A stretch of DNA of 64,000 nt from assembly GCA_964413055.1 (NCBI GenBank), contig CAYPRB010000006.1, positions 62,001 to 126,000 of the forward strand, given 5' to 3'. Shown here piece by piece: positions 31,973-41,469 of this stretch. Made by a program: the position numbers and the translations under genes. The notes below the pieces were generated by a model. It did not search any database and was not told the DNA's origin. It worked only from the letters and a program-made list of their open reading frames with translations. The DNA is from UBA3102 sp964413055 (GTDB lineage Bacteria > Bacillota > Desulfotomaculia > Desulfotomaculales > Pelotomaculaceae). Every line of letters starts with the position of its first letter. The stretch's first letter is position 1.

Positions 31973-34609
31973 TTGAAGACCGGTAGTGAAATCAGGGATG
32001 GCTATTTAAAATTTTTTGAGAGCAAAGGGCATAAAATTTTACCCAGCGCTTCTCTGATTCCTGTGCATGATCCCAGTATTCTCTGGACGGCCGCGGGTAT
32101 GGTTCCCTTTAAACCTTATTTTACGGGGGCTGCCAAGCCTGAATTTACCAGGGTGACCACCTGCCAAAAATGTATTCGCACGCCGGATATCGAATCGGTG
32201 GGTAAAACTGCACGGCACCACACTTTTTTTGAAATGCTGGGTAATTTCTCTTTCGGTGATTATTTTAAGGAAAGTGCCATTCCGTGGGCCTGGGAGTTCG
32301 TCACGGAGTACTTGCGCCTGTCTCCGGACAAGCTGTGGATTACGATATATCTGGATGATGATGAGGCTTTTGAAATTTGGCATGAGGTGGTCGGAGTTCC
32401 TGCCGGGCGCATTGTCAGAATGGGCAAGGATACTAATTTTTGGGAAATAGGTATCGGTCCCTGTGGGCCCTGTTCGGAAATTTACGTTGACCTGGGTGAA
32501 GAAAGGGGTTGTGATTCTCCGGGGTGCGGGGTGGGATGCGATTGTGACCGCTTCCTGGAAATATGGAACCTGGTTTTTATTCAGTTCTTCAAGGATGAAG
32601 AGGGTAATTATGCCGCTCTGGAGCAAAAAGGTATTGACACCGGGTTTGGTTTGGAACGCGTAGCATCAGTACTGCAAGAGGTTCCCACTAACTTCGATAC
32701 CGATCTTTTACGGGAGATTATGGATTTCACCGCGGGTATTTTCGGATTAAAGTACGGTGTTGAATACCAGGTTGACACAGCTTTGAAAGTTATTGCCGAC
32801 CATTGCCGGGCCGTAACCTTTGCGCTTGCCGATGGTGCTTTACCATCCAACGAGGGCCGGGGATATGTGCTTAGACGTCTCTTAAGGCGGGCGGTACGTT
32901 ATGGCAGACTGCTGAATATCCGCGAACCTTTTCTATACCGGGTTGCCGGAACCGTGATCAGACAGATGGAGAAGGCTTACCCGGAGCTTGTTGAAAGGCG
33001 GGATTTTATCCTGAAACTGATCCGGACTGAAGAGGAGCGTTTTGGTGCGACCCTGGTGCAGGGTACGGAAATGTTAAACCGGTTGATATATGATGCCGAA
33101 ATGTCGGGAAGTAAGGTCATTTCAGGCAAGGATGCGTTTAAACTTTATGACACGTATGGTTTCCCGTGGGAATTAACCCGGGAAATTGCTGTTGAACACG
33201 GTTTGTCGGTCGATAAGGATGCCTTTGGCCTGGCCATGGAGAAGCAGCGCCGTCGGGCAAGGAATGCCAGACGGGAAACGGAGTATTTGTCGGAAAAAGA
33301 TGTTTTGTATAAAGAAATACGTGAAGAAGCCGGAGAAACCAATTTTGTGGGGTATGATTCTCTAGAGGCTAAAGCAAAGGTTATGGAGATTATTAAAAAC
33401 GGGGAAAGGGTAGATTCAGCAGGGAGCGGAGAAAAAGTAGAATTTGTTCTTGATGTTACCCCTTGCTACGCGGAATCAGGAGGACAGGTCAGTGATTACG
33501 GAAAATTAACCGCTTCCGGGGTGGAAGTGGAGATATTTGAAGTGACCAAACCAATAGAAAATCTTTTTGTCCACCGTGGGAAAGTAATTAAAGGAAGTTT
33601 AAAAAAACATGGCCGGGTACAGGTGCAGGCGGACCGTTCCAGAAGGGCGGCCGTTTGCAGGAACCATACTGCTACCCACCTCTTGCATAAAGCTTTAAAG
33701 GAGGTGCTGGGCGACCATATTAACCAGGCTGGATCGTTGGTGGAGCCGGAACGGCTACGTTTTGACTTTACGCATTTTACTGCCGTGACACCGGAGGAAC
33801 TTCATAAAGTTGAGTTGATGGTAAATAACAATATACTTTCCAACCTGTCTGTGGAGGCATTTGAAACTACGCTGGTTGAGGCGCGGTCAATGGGAGCTGC
33901 GGCTCTATTCGGAGAAAAGTACGGGGAACGGGTCAGGGTAATTAAGATCGGAGACTTCAGCCTGGAACTATGTGGCGGGACCCACCTGAAAGGTACTGCC
34001 GAAGTGGGATTATTCAAACTGGCGGGTGAAAGCAGTATCGGTGCCGGGCTGAGACGGGTTGAGGCATTCACGGGAGAAAATGCTTTGCGTTATGTCAAGG
34101 TAGTGGAAGAACAACTCGAGCAAATAGCCCGGATGGTTAAGGCTACGCCTCAAGAAGTATCCGGCCGGGTAGCAGGTTTATTGCAAGAGATGAAAGAACT
34201 GGAGGCAGAAAACGAAGCCCTGCAGGCCCAGCTGGCTAAGCACCAGGTACAGGAATTGGTAGATCGCGTAAAGGAGGTCCGGGGGGTTAAAGTGCTTGCC
34301 GGCCGGGCGGTTGCACCGGATATGGACAGCCTGCGGGGAATGGTGGACCTTTTACGCGACAGAATCGGCTCAGGAGTAATTGTGCTTGGAAGCACACCTG
34401 GAAGCAAAGTAAACTTGGTTGCGGCCGTTACTAAAGACCTGGTCAAAGGCGGTCTCCACGCCGGGAAACTGGTTAAGGAACTGGCGGCCATGGTGAGCGG
34501 CGGCGGTGGCGGCAAGGCCGAAATGGCTCAAGCAGGAGGTAAAGACCCGTCCCGCTTGGGCGAGGCATTAGAAAAAGCCTACCGGGTGGTAGACGACCAG
34601 CTAAAATAA
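31973..34609 (+). CDS. alaS: Alanyl-tRNA synthetase
   Basis: 878 residues. Class II aminoacylation core (RVTTCQKCIRTPDIESVG, FFEMLGNFSFGDYFK), editing domain with HTATHLLH near residue 563 and CGGTH near 666, C-Ala domain ending with GGGGGKAEMAQAGG. TTG at 31973 lies 9 nt after GGAGG; a TTG at 31964 directly abuts it. A complete tRNA-Ala gene also lies in this window. Confidence 0.97.
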   Translation: MKTGSEIRDGYLKFFESKGHKILPSASLIPVHDPSILWTAAGMVPFKPYFTGAAKPEFTRVTTCQKCIRTPDIESVGKTARHHTFFEMLGNFSFGDYFKESAIPWAWEFVTEYLRLSPDKLWITIYLDDDEAFEIWHEVVGVPAGRIVRMGKDTNFWEIGIGPCGPCSEIYVDLGEERGCDSPGCGVGCDCDRFLEIWNLVFIQFFKDEEGNYAALEQKGIDTGFGLERVASVLQEVPTNFDTDLLREIMDFTAGIFGLKYGVEYQVDTALKVIADHCRAVTFALADGALPSNEGRGYVLRRLLRRAVRYGRLLNIREPFLYRVAGTVIRQMEKAYPELVERRDFILKLIRTEEERFGATLVQGTEMLNRLIYDAEMSGSKVISGKDAFKLYDTYGFPWELTREIAVEHGLSVDKDAFGLAMEKQRRRARNARRETEYLSEKDVLYKEIREEAGETNFVGYDSLEAKAKVMEIIKNGERVDSAGSGEKVEFVLDVTPCYAESGGQVSDYGKLTASGVEVEIFEVTKPIENLFVHRGKVIKGSLKKHGRVQVQADRSRRAAVCRNHTATHLLHKALKEVLGDHINQAGSLVEPERLRFDFTHFTAVTPEELHKVELMVNNNILSNLSVEAFETTLVEARSMGAAALFGEKYGERVRVIKIGDFSLELCGGTHLKGTAEVGLFKLAGESSIGAGLRRVEAFTGENALRYVKVVEEQLEQIARMVKATPQEVSGRVAGLLQEMKELEAENEALQAQLAKHQVQELVDRVKEVRGVKVLAGRAVAPDMDSLRGMVDLLRDRIGSGVIVLGSTPGSKVNLVAAVTKDLVKGGLHAGKLVKELAAMVSGGGGGKAEMAQAGGKDPSRLGEALEKAYRVVDDQLK

Positions 34610-34611
34610 AA

Positions 34612-34640
34612 TCCCGGGCTTAGTAATGCTAAGACCGGGA
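34612..34640 (-). terminator. Terminator for the minus-strand acetyltransferase gene
   Basis: TCCCGG..CTTAG pairs with CTAAG..CCGGGA; on the minus strand the stem is followed by TTTTATTTT. It may also stop alaS transcripts, but the plus side lacks a T run. Confidence 0.65.
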
Positions 34641-34742
34641 GGGCTTCGGTTCTCTAGTTCACCCGCCGCGAGACACTCTGGACAAGTGAGCTGCAATCCA
34701 AGGTAAAAATACCCAAAGGCCGAATTGGTTCGCTGAGTTATT

Positions 34743-35195
34743 TTATAGGTTAACAATCATTGCTATTTCATCGCAATAAGGAAATTTCGGGCAGTTGACG
34801 CATTCCCTCCAAACTTTCTGGGGCAAAGATTCTTTCGGGATGGTATTAAAACCACACTTTTCAAAAAATTTTTGCTGGTAAGTCAGGGCAAATACACGCG
34901 GCAGGGCTAATTCCCGTGCTTCTTCAAGAAACAGGTCTACAAGTTTGCGGCCGATGCCGTTTTTACATTGCTCCGGGGTTACTGCCAGGGCTCTGATTTC
35001 AGCCAAGTTATCCCAGGTAATGTGCAGTGAACCGGCTCCTACCAGCCGTTCCTGCTCTTCAGCGATGGTAAATTCCCGGAGACCTTCGTAAAGTTGGGTG
35101 CGCGGACGTGCCAGCATCAACCCCCGCTCAGCATAATAATTAATTAAAGCATGGATTTCTTCGACATCGGTAATTTTAGCCTTGCGAAATATCAT
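34743..35195 (-). CDS. ArgA-like GNAT N-acetyltransferase
   Basis: 150 residues from ATG at 35195. GNAT core with ALAVTPEQCKNGIGRKLVD (acetyl-CoA loop) and a C-terminal CVNCPKFPYCDEIAM motif typical of the short N-acetylglutamate synthases found in Clostridia and Deltaproteobacteria. It would start arginine synthesis by acetylating glutamate. It is the only isolated minus-strand gene outside sigK. A longer frame to 35228 starting with TTG is possible. Confidence 0.82.
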   Translation of the reverse strand: MIFRKAKITDVEEIHALINYYAERGLMLARPRTQLYEGLREFTIAEEQERLVGAGSLHITWDNLAEIRALAVTPEQCKNGIGRKLVDLFLEEARELALPRVFALTYQQKFFEKCGFNTIPKESLPQKVWRECVNCPKFPYCDEIAMIVNL

Positions 35196-35381
35196 AAGTG
35201 TTACGTTGCCCTTTCCTTGTAATAGCAATATTATATATTACTTTATAGAACCACTCAATAGCCTTTTGCAAAAGGTTGTTTTTTGCAAAGCAGGAAAAGA
35301 AATATTTACCGACGAATGTTATGACAAAATATATTTATATTTTAGGCGGGAAATGGTATTAATAAGGAAGGGGTCAGGACC

Positions 35382-35642
35382 ATGTCTTGTGATTTTTCAG
35401 AAAAAACCATGATGTTTAAAGTACAGGCGGAAGATGTCAATCAAACGCATGATATTTTACATCAGGTCTATCAAGCTTTAAAGGAAAAAGGTTATAATCC
35501 GATTAACCAGCTTGTAGGATACCTTTTATCGGGGGATCCGGCATATATTACCAGCCATAGTAATGCCCGCAGCCTTATCAGGCGCCTGGAACGGGATGAA
35601 TTGCTGGAGGAATTGGTTAAGAATTATTTGGAAAAAAGTTAA
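35382..35642 (+). CDS. IreB-family regulatory phosphoprotein (UPF0297)
   Basis: 86 residues with ALKEKGYNPINQLVGYLLSGDPAYITSH, conserved in YrzL/IreB. In Enterococcus IreB is phosphorylated by the PASTA kinase IreK and governs cephalosporin tolerance through MurAA stability. The yrzL-yrrK-yrzB order downstream of alaS is kept, apart from the inserted aldo/keto reductase gene. ATG at 35382 after GGGGTCAGGA. Confidence 0.92.
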   Translation: MSCDFSEKTMMFKVQAEDVNQTHDILHQVYQALKEKGYNPINQLVGYLLSGDPAYITSHSNARSLIRRLERDELLEELVKNYLEKS

Positions 35643-35667
35643 ATCTTTCTCAGGAGATGTTAGTAAT

Positions 35668-36615
35668 TTGCAGTATCGAGTTCTCGGTAAGACCGGTCTT
35701 GAAGTTTCCCATCTTTGCTTTGGTGCGCTTACTATCGGTCCGCTCCAGGTTTATCTTTCCATAAAAGAAGGGGCTAAAATCATTCGTGAAGCTCTGGAAG
35801 CCGGCGTGAATTTTATTGATACGGCAGAGCTATACTGTACTTATCCATATATTCGCGAGGCGATTCAGGGATATACTCATGAGATAATAATTGCTTCAAA
35901 ATGTTATGCCTACACTTATGACGGTATGAGGCAAAGTTTGGAAAAAGCATTGGTAGAAACCGGTAGGGATTGGATAGATATTTTTATGCTGCACGAACAG
36001 GAATCAATTTTAACTATAAAAGGCCACTGGTCAGCTATAGAATATCTGTTGGAGGCAAAAGAAAAAGGCTTGGTACGTGCCGTAGGTATATCCACGCACC
36101 ATGTGGAAGGAGTTTTGGGTGCCGCTTCGGTTCCGGAAATAGATGTCATTCAACCGCTGATCAATATGACGGGTATCGGAATCAGAGGAGGTAATACAGC
36201 AAGTATGCTTGAGGCCATTAAAACAGCTGCAGGTGCCGGGAAAGGTCTTTACGCGATGAAAGCCCTGGGTGGGGGGAATTTGATTGACCGCGTAGAGGAA
36301 GCTTTTGCTTATGTCCGGTCCATTACTGAATTATCATCAATAGCGGTGGGGATGAGCACCTCGGAAGAAGTGGCCTATAATACCTGTCTTTTTGACGGCC
36401 GTCCGGTTGAAGAAACTTTACAATATAAGGTTAAGCGCCGTCCCAGGTTTTTACATATTGAAGATTGGTGCCGGGGTTGCGGTCGTTGCGTAGAGCAGTG
36501 CGCGCAAGACGCTTTGAGCATTGTTAACGGAAAAATCATAGTGGATAGAGAAAGTTGTATTTTTTGCGGTTACTGCGGTGCTGCCTGCCCGGATTTTTGC
36601 ATCAAGGTGATTTAA
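35668..36615 (+). CDS. Aldo/keto reductase with C-terminal 4Fe-4S ferredoxin domain
   Basis: 315 residues. AKR barrel with VLGKTGLEVSHLCFG, FIDTAELYCTY (the catalytic Asp/Tyr region) and the conserved Lys in IIASKCYAY. The last 55 residues carry two 4Fe-4S motifs, CRGCGRCVEQCAQDAL and CIFCGYCGAACPDFC. Such fusions are common in anaerobes and probably exchange electrons with ferredoxin; substrate unknown. TTG at 35668 after CAGGAGATG. It sits between ireB and ruvX, 1 bp before the latter. Confidence 0.85.
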   Translation: MQYRVLGKTGLEVSHLCFGALTIGPLQVYLSIKEGAKIIREALEAGVNFIDTAELYCTYPYIREAIQGYTHEIIIASKCYAYTYDGMRQSLEKALVETGRDWIDIFMLHEQESILTIKGHWSAIEYLLEAKEKGLVRAVGISTHHVEGVLGAASVPEIDVIQPLINMTGIGIRGGNTASMLEAIKTAAGAGKGLYAMKALGGGNLIDRVEEAFAYVRSITELSSIAVGMSTSEEVAYNTCLFDGRPVEETLQYKVKRRPRFLHIEDWCRGCGRCVEQCAQDALSIVNGKIIVDRESCIFCGYCGAACPDFCIKVI

Positions 36616-36616
36616 A

Positions 36617-37060
36617 ATGCGGATTATGGCTCTGGATTTGGGAATTAAAAAGATCGGTGTTGCACTAAGTGATCCTTTGGGGTATACCGCTCAGGGCTTG
36701 AAATCAATTTCAGCCAAAGGTACCGCCGGGGAAAACATTGAAGCAATCAGGCAAATAGCCCTGGAAAATGAAGTTACAATGATCGTGGTCGGACTTCCCA
36801 AGAATATGGACGGCAGACCGGGGTTTCAGGCGGAAAAAGCCAGGGATTTCGCCGGCCGTCTGGAAGAAGCGCTGAACCTGCCGGTAGAAATGTGGGACGA
36901 GCGCCTGACGACGGTGGCATCTGAAAAGTTGCTGATTGAAGCCGGTGTGAGCAGGGCCAGGCGCCGTCAGGTTATTGACCAAATGTCGGCGGTTTTGATT
37001 CTGCAGGGTTATCTTGACTATCGGGTTAACCGTAATAACTCAGGGCGTACCAATAGGTAA
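36617..37060 (+). CDS. ruvX: Holliday junction resolvase-like RuvX/YqgF
   Basis: 147 residues, RNase H-like fold with catalytic acidic residues in ALDLGIKKIGVALSD, VVGLPKNMDG and WDERLTT and the final Asp in IDQMSAVLILQGYLD. Needed for pre-16S rRNA 5' maturation in bacteria. ATG at 36617, or 36626 as an alternative. Confidence 0.93.
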   Translation: MRIMALDLGIKKIGVALSDPLGYTAQGLKSISAKGTAGENIEAIRQIALENEVTMIVVGLPKNMDGRPGFQAEKARDFAGRLEEALNLPVEMWDERLTTVASEKLLIEAGVSRARRRQVIDQMSAVLILQGYLDYRVNRNNSGRTNR

Positions 37061-37102
37061 AAATAACCAGAACGGCTTTGTTTTTGGAACAGGGCTATTT
37101 TC

Positions 37103-37131
37103 TTGACAGGCAGCATATTTTAATATAAAAT
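37103..37131 (+). promoter_or_regulatory. sigmaA promoter before DUF1292 gene
   Basis: TTGACA (37103-37108), 17 bp, TAAAAT (37126-37131). Confidence 0.65.
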
Positions 37132-37161
37132 TGTCAATAAACTCTAATAGAGGTGAAAATA

Positions 37162-37431
37162 GTGACTGAATCAGATAAGGCCATTACCCTGATGGATGAA
37201 GAGGGGGGCGAACACAATTTCACAGTAATTGACATCATAGAGGTTGAAGGTAAAGAATACGCTATCCTGCTGCCGATGGAGGAAGAAAGCGAAGAAGCAA
37301 TTATATTAAAGTTTGACCTGGACGAAGAAGGAAACGAATTACTGGTTGACATTGAGGAAGATGAAGAATGGGAAAAAGTGGCGGATTACTGGGAGGAAAA
37401 GATTGTTAAAGAAGAGAGGAGTAGTATTTAA
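37162..37431 (+). CDS. DUF1292 protein (YrzB, UPF0473)
   Basis: 89 residues, strongly acidic, with ITLMDEEGGEHNFTVIDIIE and YAILLPMEEE typical of the family. Conserved after ruvX in Firmicutes; function unknown. GTG at 37162 follows GAGGTGA by 6 nt; a GTG at 37153 lies within that site. Confidence 0.9.
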   Translation: MTESDKAITLMDEEGGEHNFTVIDIIEVEGKEYAILLPMEEESEEAIILKFDLDEEGNELLVDIEEDEEWEKVADYWEEKIVKEERSSI

Positions 37432-37439
37432 ACAAAGTC

Positions 37440-37481
37440 AAGCTGGTTGAGGGGTTATACCACCTCGGTCCGGCTTTTTTT
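37440..37481 (+). terminator. Terminator after DUF1292 gene
   Basis: AAGCTGG..GAGG pairs with CCTC..CCGGCTT, followed by TTTTTTAT. Confidence 0.8.
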
Positions 37482-37502
37482 ATGGGTTGGGAGTGTAAAT
37501 AA

Positions 37503-39038
37503 GTGTCGGTTAGAATTGCCCGGACAATATGCAGTATTTTTATTGTTGCAGCAGTCATTATAATGGTGTTGTTTTTTGGTTCGGGTTTTTTTAGTTATGC
37601 CTCTGAAAGAGTATTACCCGGAATTGAGGTTATGGGGTTAAGCCTGGAAGGATTAAGCAGGACAGAAGGCATGGCAAAACTAGCGGAATTAGAAAGTGAC
37701 CTCCGAGCGACCCGGGTAAAACTTAATTATCAGGGTTTAAGTTGGCCGTTGGTGCTTAGTGAGGTGGACCTTGACCTAAAAGAGGAAAGCATTATGGATA
37801 CCGCACTTAATGCAGGCCGGCAGGGTAATATTTTACAGCGTTGGCAGGAGAGAAAAAAATTTGAAAAAGCGGGGCTTTCGCTGGAACCGACCATGGAATT
37901 AGACCGTGATAAACTATCGCGCAGGGTAAGGGAATTGACCCGTGAAATAACTGAAGAGCCACGCGATGCTGCATTTAAAATCAACTATGATGATACGGTT
38001 ACGATCATTCCAGGAAGAAACGGTACCGTTATAGACCTGGACCGGCTGGGGAAAGATATTTTGAATATATTGGCGAAAAAAGAAAAACCCGAGGTGACCT
38101 TGACGTTAATATCGGTTCCACCGGAGCGTTCAACAGCAATGGTTCAATCCATGGGTATCACCGGCCTGCTTGCTGCGTATACGACCTACTTTGATCCGGC
38201 CAAAACGAGCCGTGCTTATAATATCAGTGTTGCCGCGCGGGCATTGAATGAATTATTGGTATTACCTGGCCATATAATTTCATTTAATCAAGTTGTCGGG
38301 CCCCGTAGTTCAGAGGCCGGTTATAAAAATGCACCTGTAATTATAAACAATGAACTGGTAGACGGTCTTGGCGGAGGGGTATGCCAGGTGTCGACTACCC
38401 TGTATAACAGTATTCTATTGGCAAACCTGGAAGTGGTCGAGCGGACCAACCACTCACTGCCCGTCAGCTATGCACCTATCGGCCGTGATGCAACGGTGGT
38501 TTATGATGTGTTGGATTTGAAGTTTCGCAATAATACCGGTAGTTATTTGTATATCAGGTCCTACATTGCCGACGGCGGTCTAACCTTAAAAATATACGGT
38601 AATACCGCTTATAAGAAGGAGGTTCAGGTTAATTCCTGGGTGACCCGGGAGATCGAGCCGCAAGTCATCCATGAGGAAGACCCGAACCTGCTGCAAGGTG
38701 AGCAGGTGGTCAAGCAAGAAGGGATAAAAGGATTCAAAGTTTTAACGCAACGTATTGTCAGGGACGATGGAGAAGTAATAAAAAAAGAAATGATGCCTGC
38801 CAGCGACTACCATCCGGTGCACCAAATTATTGCCGTGGGAGTTATGGAAAAAGATTTGCAGATAGCTCCGTCCACGCCGTCAACCTGGTCAGAAGAACAA
38901 GGTGACCAGAGCGGGGATGTTTTTGAACCGCCGAGTGTTTCCGGCCAGGTCTATCAAACGTTGCCTGCGGGTAGTAGTGACGATGCTGAAACCGGAGCAG
39001 CCCCGGAAGAAGAAACCGGTAATAACGGGTCCTTTTGA
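37503..39038 (+). CDS. VanW family protein (YoaR-like)
   Basis: 511 residues. An N-terminal membrane segment (SIFIVAAVIIMVLFFGSGFF) is followed by two putative peptidoglycan-binding repeats (to about 200), then the VanW domain with FNQVVGPRSSEAGYKNAPVI and GGGVCQVSTTLYN, and a G5-like tail ending in a Ser/Glu/Gly-rich stretch. Probably an extracytoplasmic cell-wall protein; function of VanW is unclear. GTG start after GGGAGTG. Confidence 0.87.
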   Translation: MSVRIARTICSIFIVAAVIIMVLFFGSGFFSYASERVLPGIEVMGLSLEGLSRTEGMAKLAELESDLRATRVKLNYQGLSWPLVLSEVDLDLKEESIMDTALNAGRQGNILQRWQERKKFEKAGLSLEPTMELDRDKLSRRVRELTREITEEPRDAAFKINYDDTVTIIPGRNGTVIDLDRLGKDILNILAKKEKPEVTLTLISVPPERSTAMVQSMGITGLLAAYTTYFDPAKTSRAYNISVAARALNELLVLPGHIISFNQVVGPRSSEAGYKNAPVIINNELVDGLGGGVCQVSTTLYNSILLANLEVVERTNHSLPVSYAPIGRDATVVYDVLDLKFRNNTGSYLYIRSYIADGGLTLKIYGNTAYKKEVQVNSWVTREIEPQVIHEEDPNLLQGEQVVKQEGIKGFKVLTQRIVRDDGEVIKKEMMPASDYHPVHQIIAVGVMEKDLQIAPSTPSTWSEEQGDQSGDVFEPPSVSGQVYQTLPAGSSDDAETGAAPEEETGNNGSF

Positions 39039-39126
39039 TTCGGGTGTGGGCAATAATTCCCGATAGATTCAAAAACGGAAACCGGTAGCGAATCTTATAG
39101 ATAGGCAAGTTATTGTTTTTTTTGAG

Positions 39127-40191
39127 GTGTTGAAAATTCTTTTCTTAAATCCGAAAAAAAGAAAAAATTCTACGGTGGGTAGAATTCCGGCAATTGGCCG
39201 TAATTTGATATTGATACCCACAGTACTGTTTGGTCTGATAATAATCTATTTTCTGGTGGTTCTTTCGCCGGCGACGTCCCAGAAGAATGCCCGCAATGTA
39301 ACATTGGAAGTTCCCGACCGGGCGACGGCAGCCCAGGTGGGCAAACTGTTAAAACAACACGGATTAATACGCAGTCCTTTGGTGTTCAGGTGCTACGCCA
39401 GGTGGAAAGGCATGGACAACCGGATCAAGACAGGTGAATACCGGCTCAGTACCGGTCTGTCCACCCCGGAACTGCTTCAGGAACTGGTCAAAGGGCAGCC
39501 GGTTTTTATATCCTTTACCGTTCCTGAAGGGTATACTACGGCTCAGGTGGGTGAGCTTCTTACTTCCAAAGGGTTGATTGACCGGGAGGAATTTTTTGCG
39601 GCGGTGGCGGGTACAGATTTTTCCTACTCTTTCCTCCGGGATTTGCCTGACGGAGATAGGCGCCTGGAAGGATATCTTTTTCCGGACACCTACAAAGTAA
39701 CCAAAGAAAGCAATGAAGATTTAATTATCAAGCTTATGCTGGAGCGTTTTGAAAAGGAAATGCAGGACTTGAACTATGCCGACCAGGTGGAAAAAACGGG
39801 GTTGACTCTGCACCAGGCGGTAACCATAGCCTCCATGGTGGAGCGGGAGGTAAAAAAAGATGAGGAAAGGCCTGTTATTGCCGGTGTTATTTTCAATCGT
39901 ATGAGCAAGGGGATGCCCTTGCAGATTGATGCCACCGTCCAGTATGCCCTGGGCGAGACCAGGGAAAAGATTTTTTATAAGGACCTGGAAGTTGATTCTC
40001 CTTATAATACGTATAAGATTAACGGGTTGCCGCCGGGTCCCATAGCTATGCCCGGCAGAGCGTCGCTTTTGGCTGTGGTTAATCCGGCGCGGACAAATTA
40101 TCTTTACTACGTGGCCAAGCCGGATGGTTCTCATGCATTTGCCGTTACCCTGGAAGAACACGATGCTAATAAAGAGAGGTATTTACAATGA
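39127..40191 (+). CDS. mltG: Endolytic murein transglycosylase MltG
   Basis: 354 residues. One N-terminal membrane anchor (LILIPTVLFGLIIIYFLVVL), a LysM-like region, then the YceG domain with the catalytic glutamate in LEGYLFPDTY, plus MVEREVKKDEERPVIAGVI and DATVQYALG. It cuts nascent glycan strands and sets their length. The GTG start at 39127 (TTG 39130 alternative) overlaps a weak GAGGTG site. Its last 4 nt overlap the U32 gene. Confidence 0.93.
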   Translation: MLKILFLNPKKRKNSTVGRIPAIGRNLILIPTVLFGLIIIYFLVVLSPATSQKNARNVTLEVPDRATAAQVGKLLKQHGLIRSPLVFRCYARWKGMDNRIKTGEYRLSTGLSTPELLQELVKGQPVFISFTVPEGYTTAQVGELLTSKGLIDREEFFAAVAGTDFSYSFLRDLPDGDRRLEGYLFPDTYKVTKESNEDLIIKLMLERFEKEMQDLNYADQVEKTGLTLHQAVTIASMVEREVKKDEERPVIAGVIFNRMSKGMPLQIDATVQYALGETREKIFYKDLEVDSPYNTYKINGLPPGPIAMPGRASLLAVVNPARTNYLYYVAKPDGSHAFAVTLEEHDANKERYLQ

Positions 40192-41399
40192 TACCGGAAC
40201 TGTTGGCCCCCGCAGGAAATCTTGAAAAATTAAAGGTAGCCGTATTATACGGTGCAGATGCCGTCTACCTTGGTGGGCGGCATTACGGTTTGCGGGCCGG
40301 AGCCGGTAACTTCAGTGCGGAGGAAATGGTTGAAGGAGTGCGGTTTGCCCGTGAAAAAGGGGTCCGGGTATATGTAACGATAAATATTTTTGCTCATAAC
40401 CGGGACCTGGAACCACTACCGGCTTACCTTGATGCAATTTGTGCGGCAGGGGTGGACGGGGTAATCGTATCAGATCCGGGAATTGCAGACCTGGTGAAAA
40501 GATTGCAGCCGGAGCTGCCGTTGCACTTGAGCACCCAGGCCAATACTACCAACTGGGCTTCAGCGCGTTTTTGGAAGGAGCGCGGAATATCCCGCATTAT
40601 TTTGGCCCGCGAGCTATCCCTGGAAGAAATAAAGCAGATCCGGGACCAAGTGGGTGTGGAATTGGAAGTATTTGTGCACGGAGCCATGTGTATAGCCTAC
40701 TCCGGACGTTGCTTGCTGAGCAATTACTTGACCGGCAGGGATGCCAACCGGGGCGATTGTGCCCAGTCCTGCCGCTGGAAATACTCTCTGGTGGAAGAAA
40801 AGAGGCCGGGTGAATTCCTGCCGGTGGAAGAAGATAACCGGGGAACTTATATTCTGGGTTCCCGTGATCTTTGCTTGATTGAGCATATTCCGGAACTGGT
40901 CCGGGCCGGAGTAAACAGTTTTAAAATTGAAGGGCGCATGAAGAGTGTCAACTATGTGGCAGGGGTGGTTAAAGCCTACCGGGAAGCGCTGGATGCCTAT
41001 CTGAGGGCACCGGATGATTACCGTTTTGATCCCGCTTGGATGGAAGAAATCAACAAGGTGAGTCACCGCCGTTATACTACCGGTTTTTTGTTCGGCCCAC
41101 CCGGTGCGGCCGGTCAGCATTATGAAGGGGAAATATACCTGCGCAGCCATACATTTGTGGGGTTGGTAAAGAGTTATGAGCAAAAAACCGGACTGGCACT
41201 GGTGGAACAAAGAAACCGCTTTGCCGCCGGGGATAAGGTGGAAATTATGGTTCCCGGTGGGCATAATTTTAAGCAAAAGGTGGTTTCAATTTACGACCAG
41301 GAAGGCAATTCCCTTGTCTCGGCGCCGCATCCCCGGCAACTGGTGCGGATACCCGTTGAACGGCCGGTAGTTCCCTATTCGATAATCAGAACCTGCTAA
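40188..41399 (+). CDS. Peptidase U32 family protein (TrhP/YrrO-like)
   Basis: 403 residues with the U32 signature ELLAPAGNLEKLKVAVLYGADAVY-like start and FVHGAMCIAYSGRCLLSNY, DCAQSCRWKY; cysteines suggest an Fe-S cluster. Recent work assigns TrhP/RlhA members to prephenate-dependent hydroxylation of tRNA or rRNA rather than proteolysis. ATGA overlap with mltG indicates coupling; Bacillus has yrrM-yrrN-yrrO nearby. Confidence 0.88.
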   Translation: MIPELLAPAGNLEKLKVAVLYGADAVYLGGRHYGLRAGAGNFSAEEMVEGVRFAREKGVRVYVTINIFAHNRDLEPLPAYLDAICAAGVDGVIVSDPGIADLVKRLQPELPLHLSTQANTTNWASARFWKERGISRIILARELSLEEIKQIRDQVGVELEVFVHGAMCIAYSGRCLLSNYLTGRDANRGDCAQSCRWKYSLVEEKRPGEFLPVEEDNRGTYILGSRDLCLIEHIPELVRAGVNSFKIEGRMKSVNYVAGVVKAYREALDAYLRAPDDYRFDPAWMEEINKVSHRRYTTGFLFGPPGAAGQHYEGEIYLRSHTFVGLVKSYEQKTGLALVEQRNRFAAGDKVEIMVPGGHNFKQKVVSIYDQEGNSLVSAPHPRQLVRIPVERPVVPYSIIRTC

Positions 41400-41469
41400 T
41401 CCAGAAGCATAAAATACAACTTTTCGGGCCAAACTGTTAATGCCTTATATTGGTAAAGGATGGTATTTG

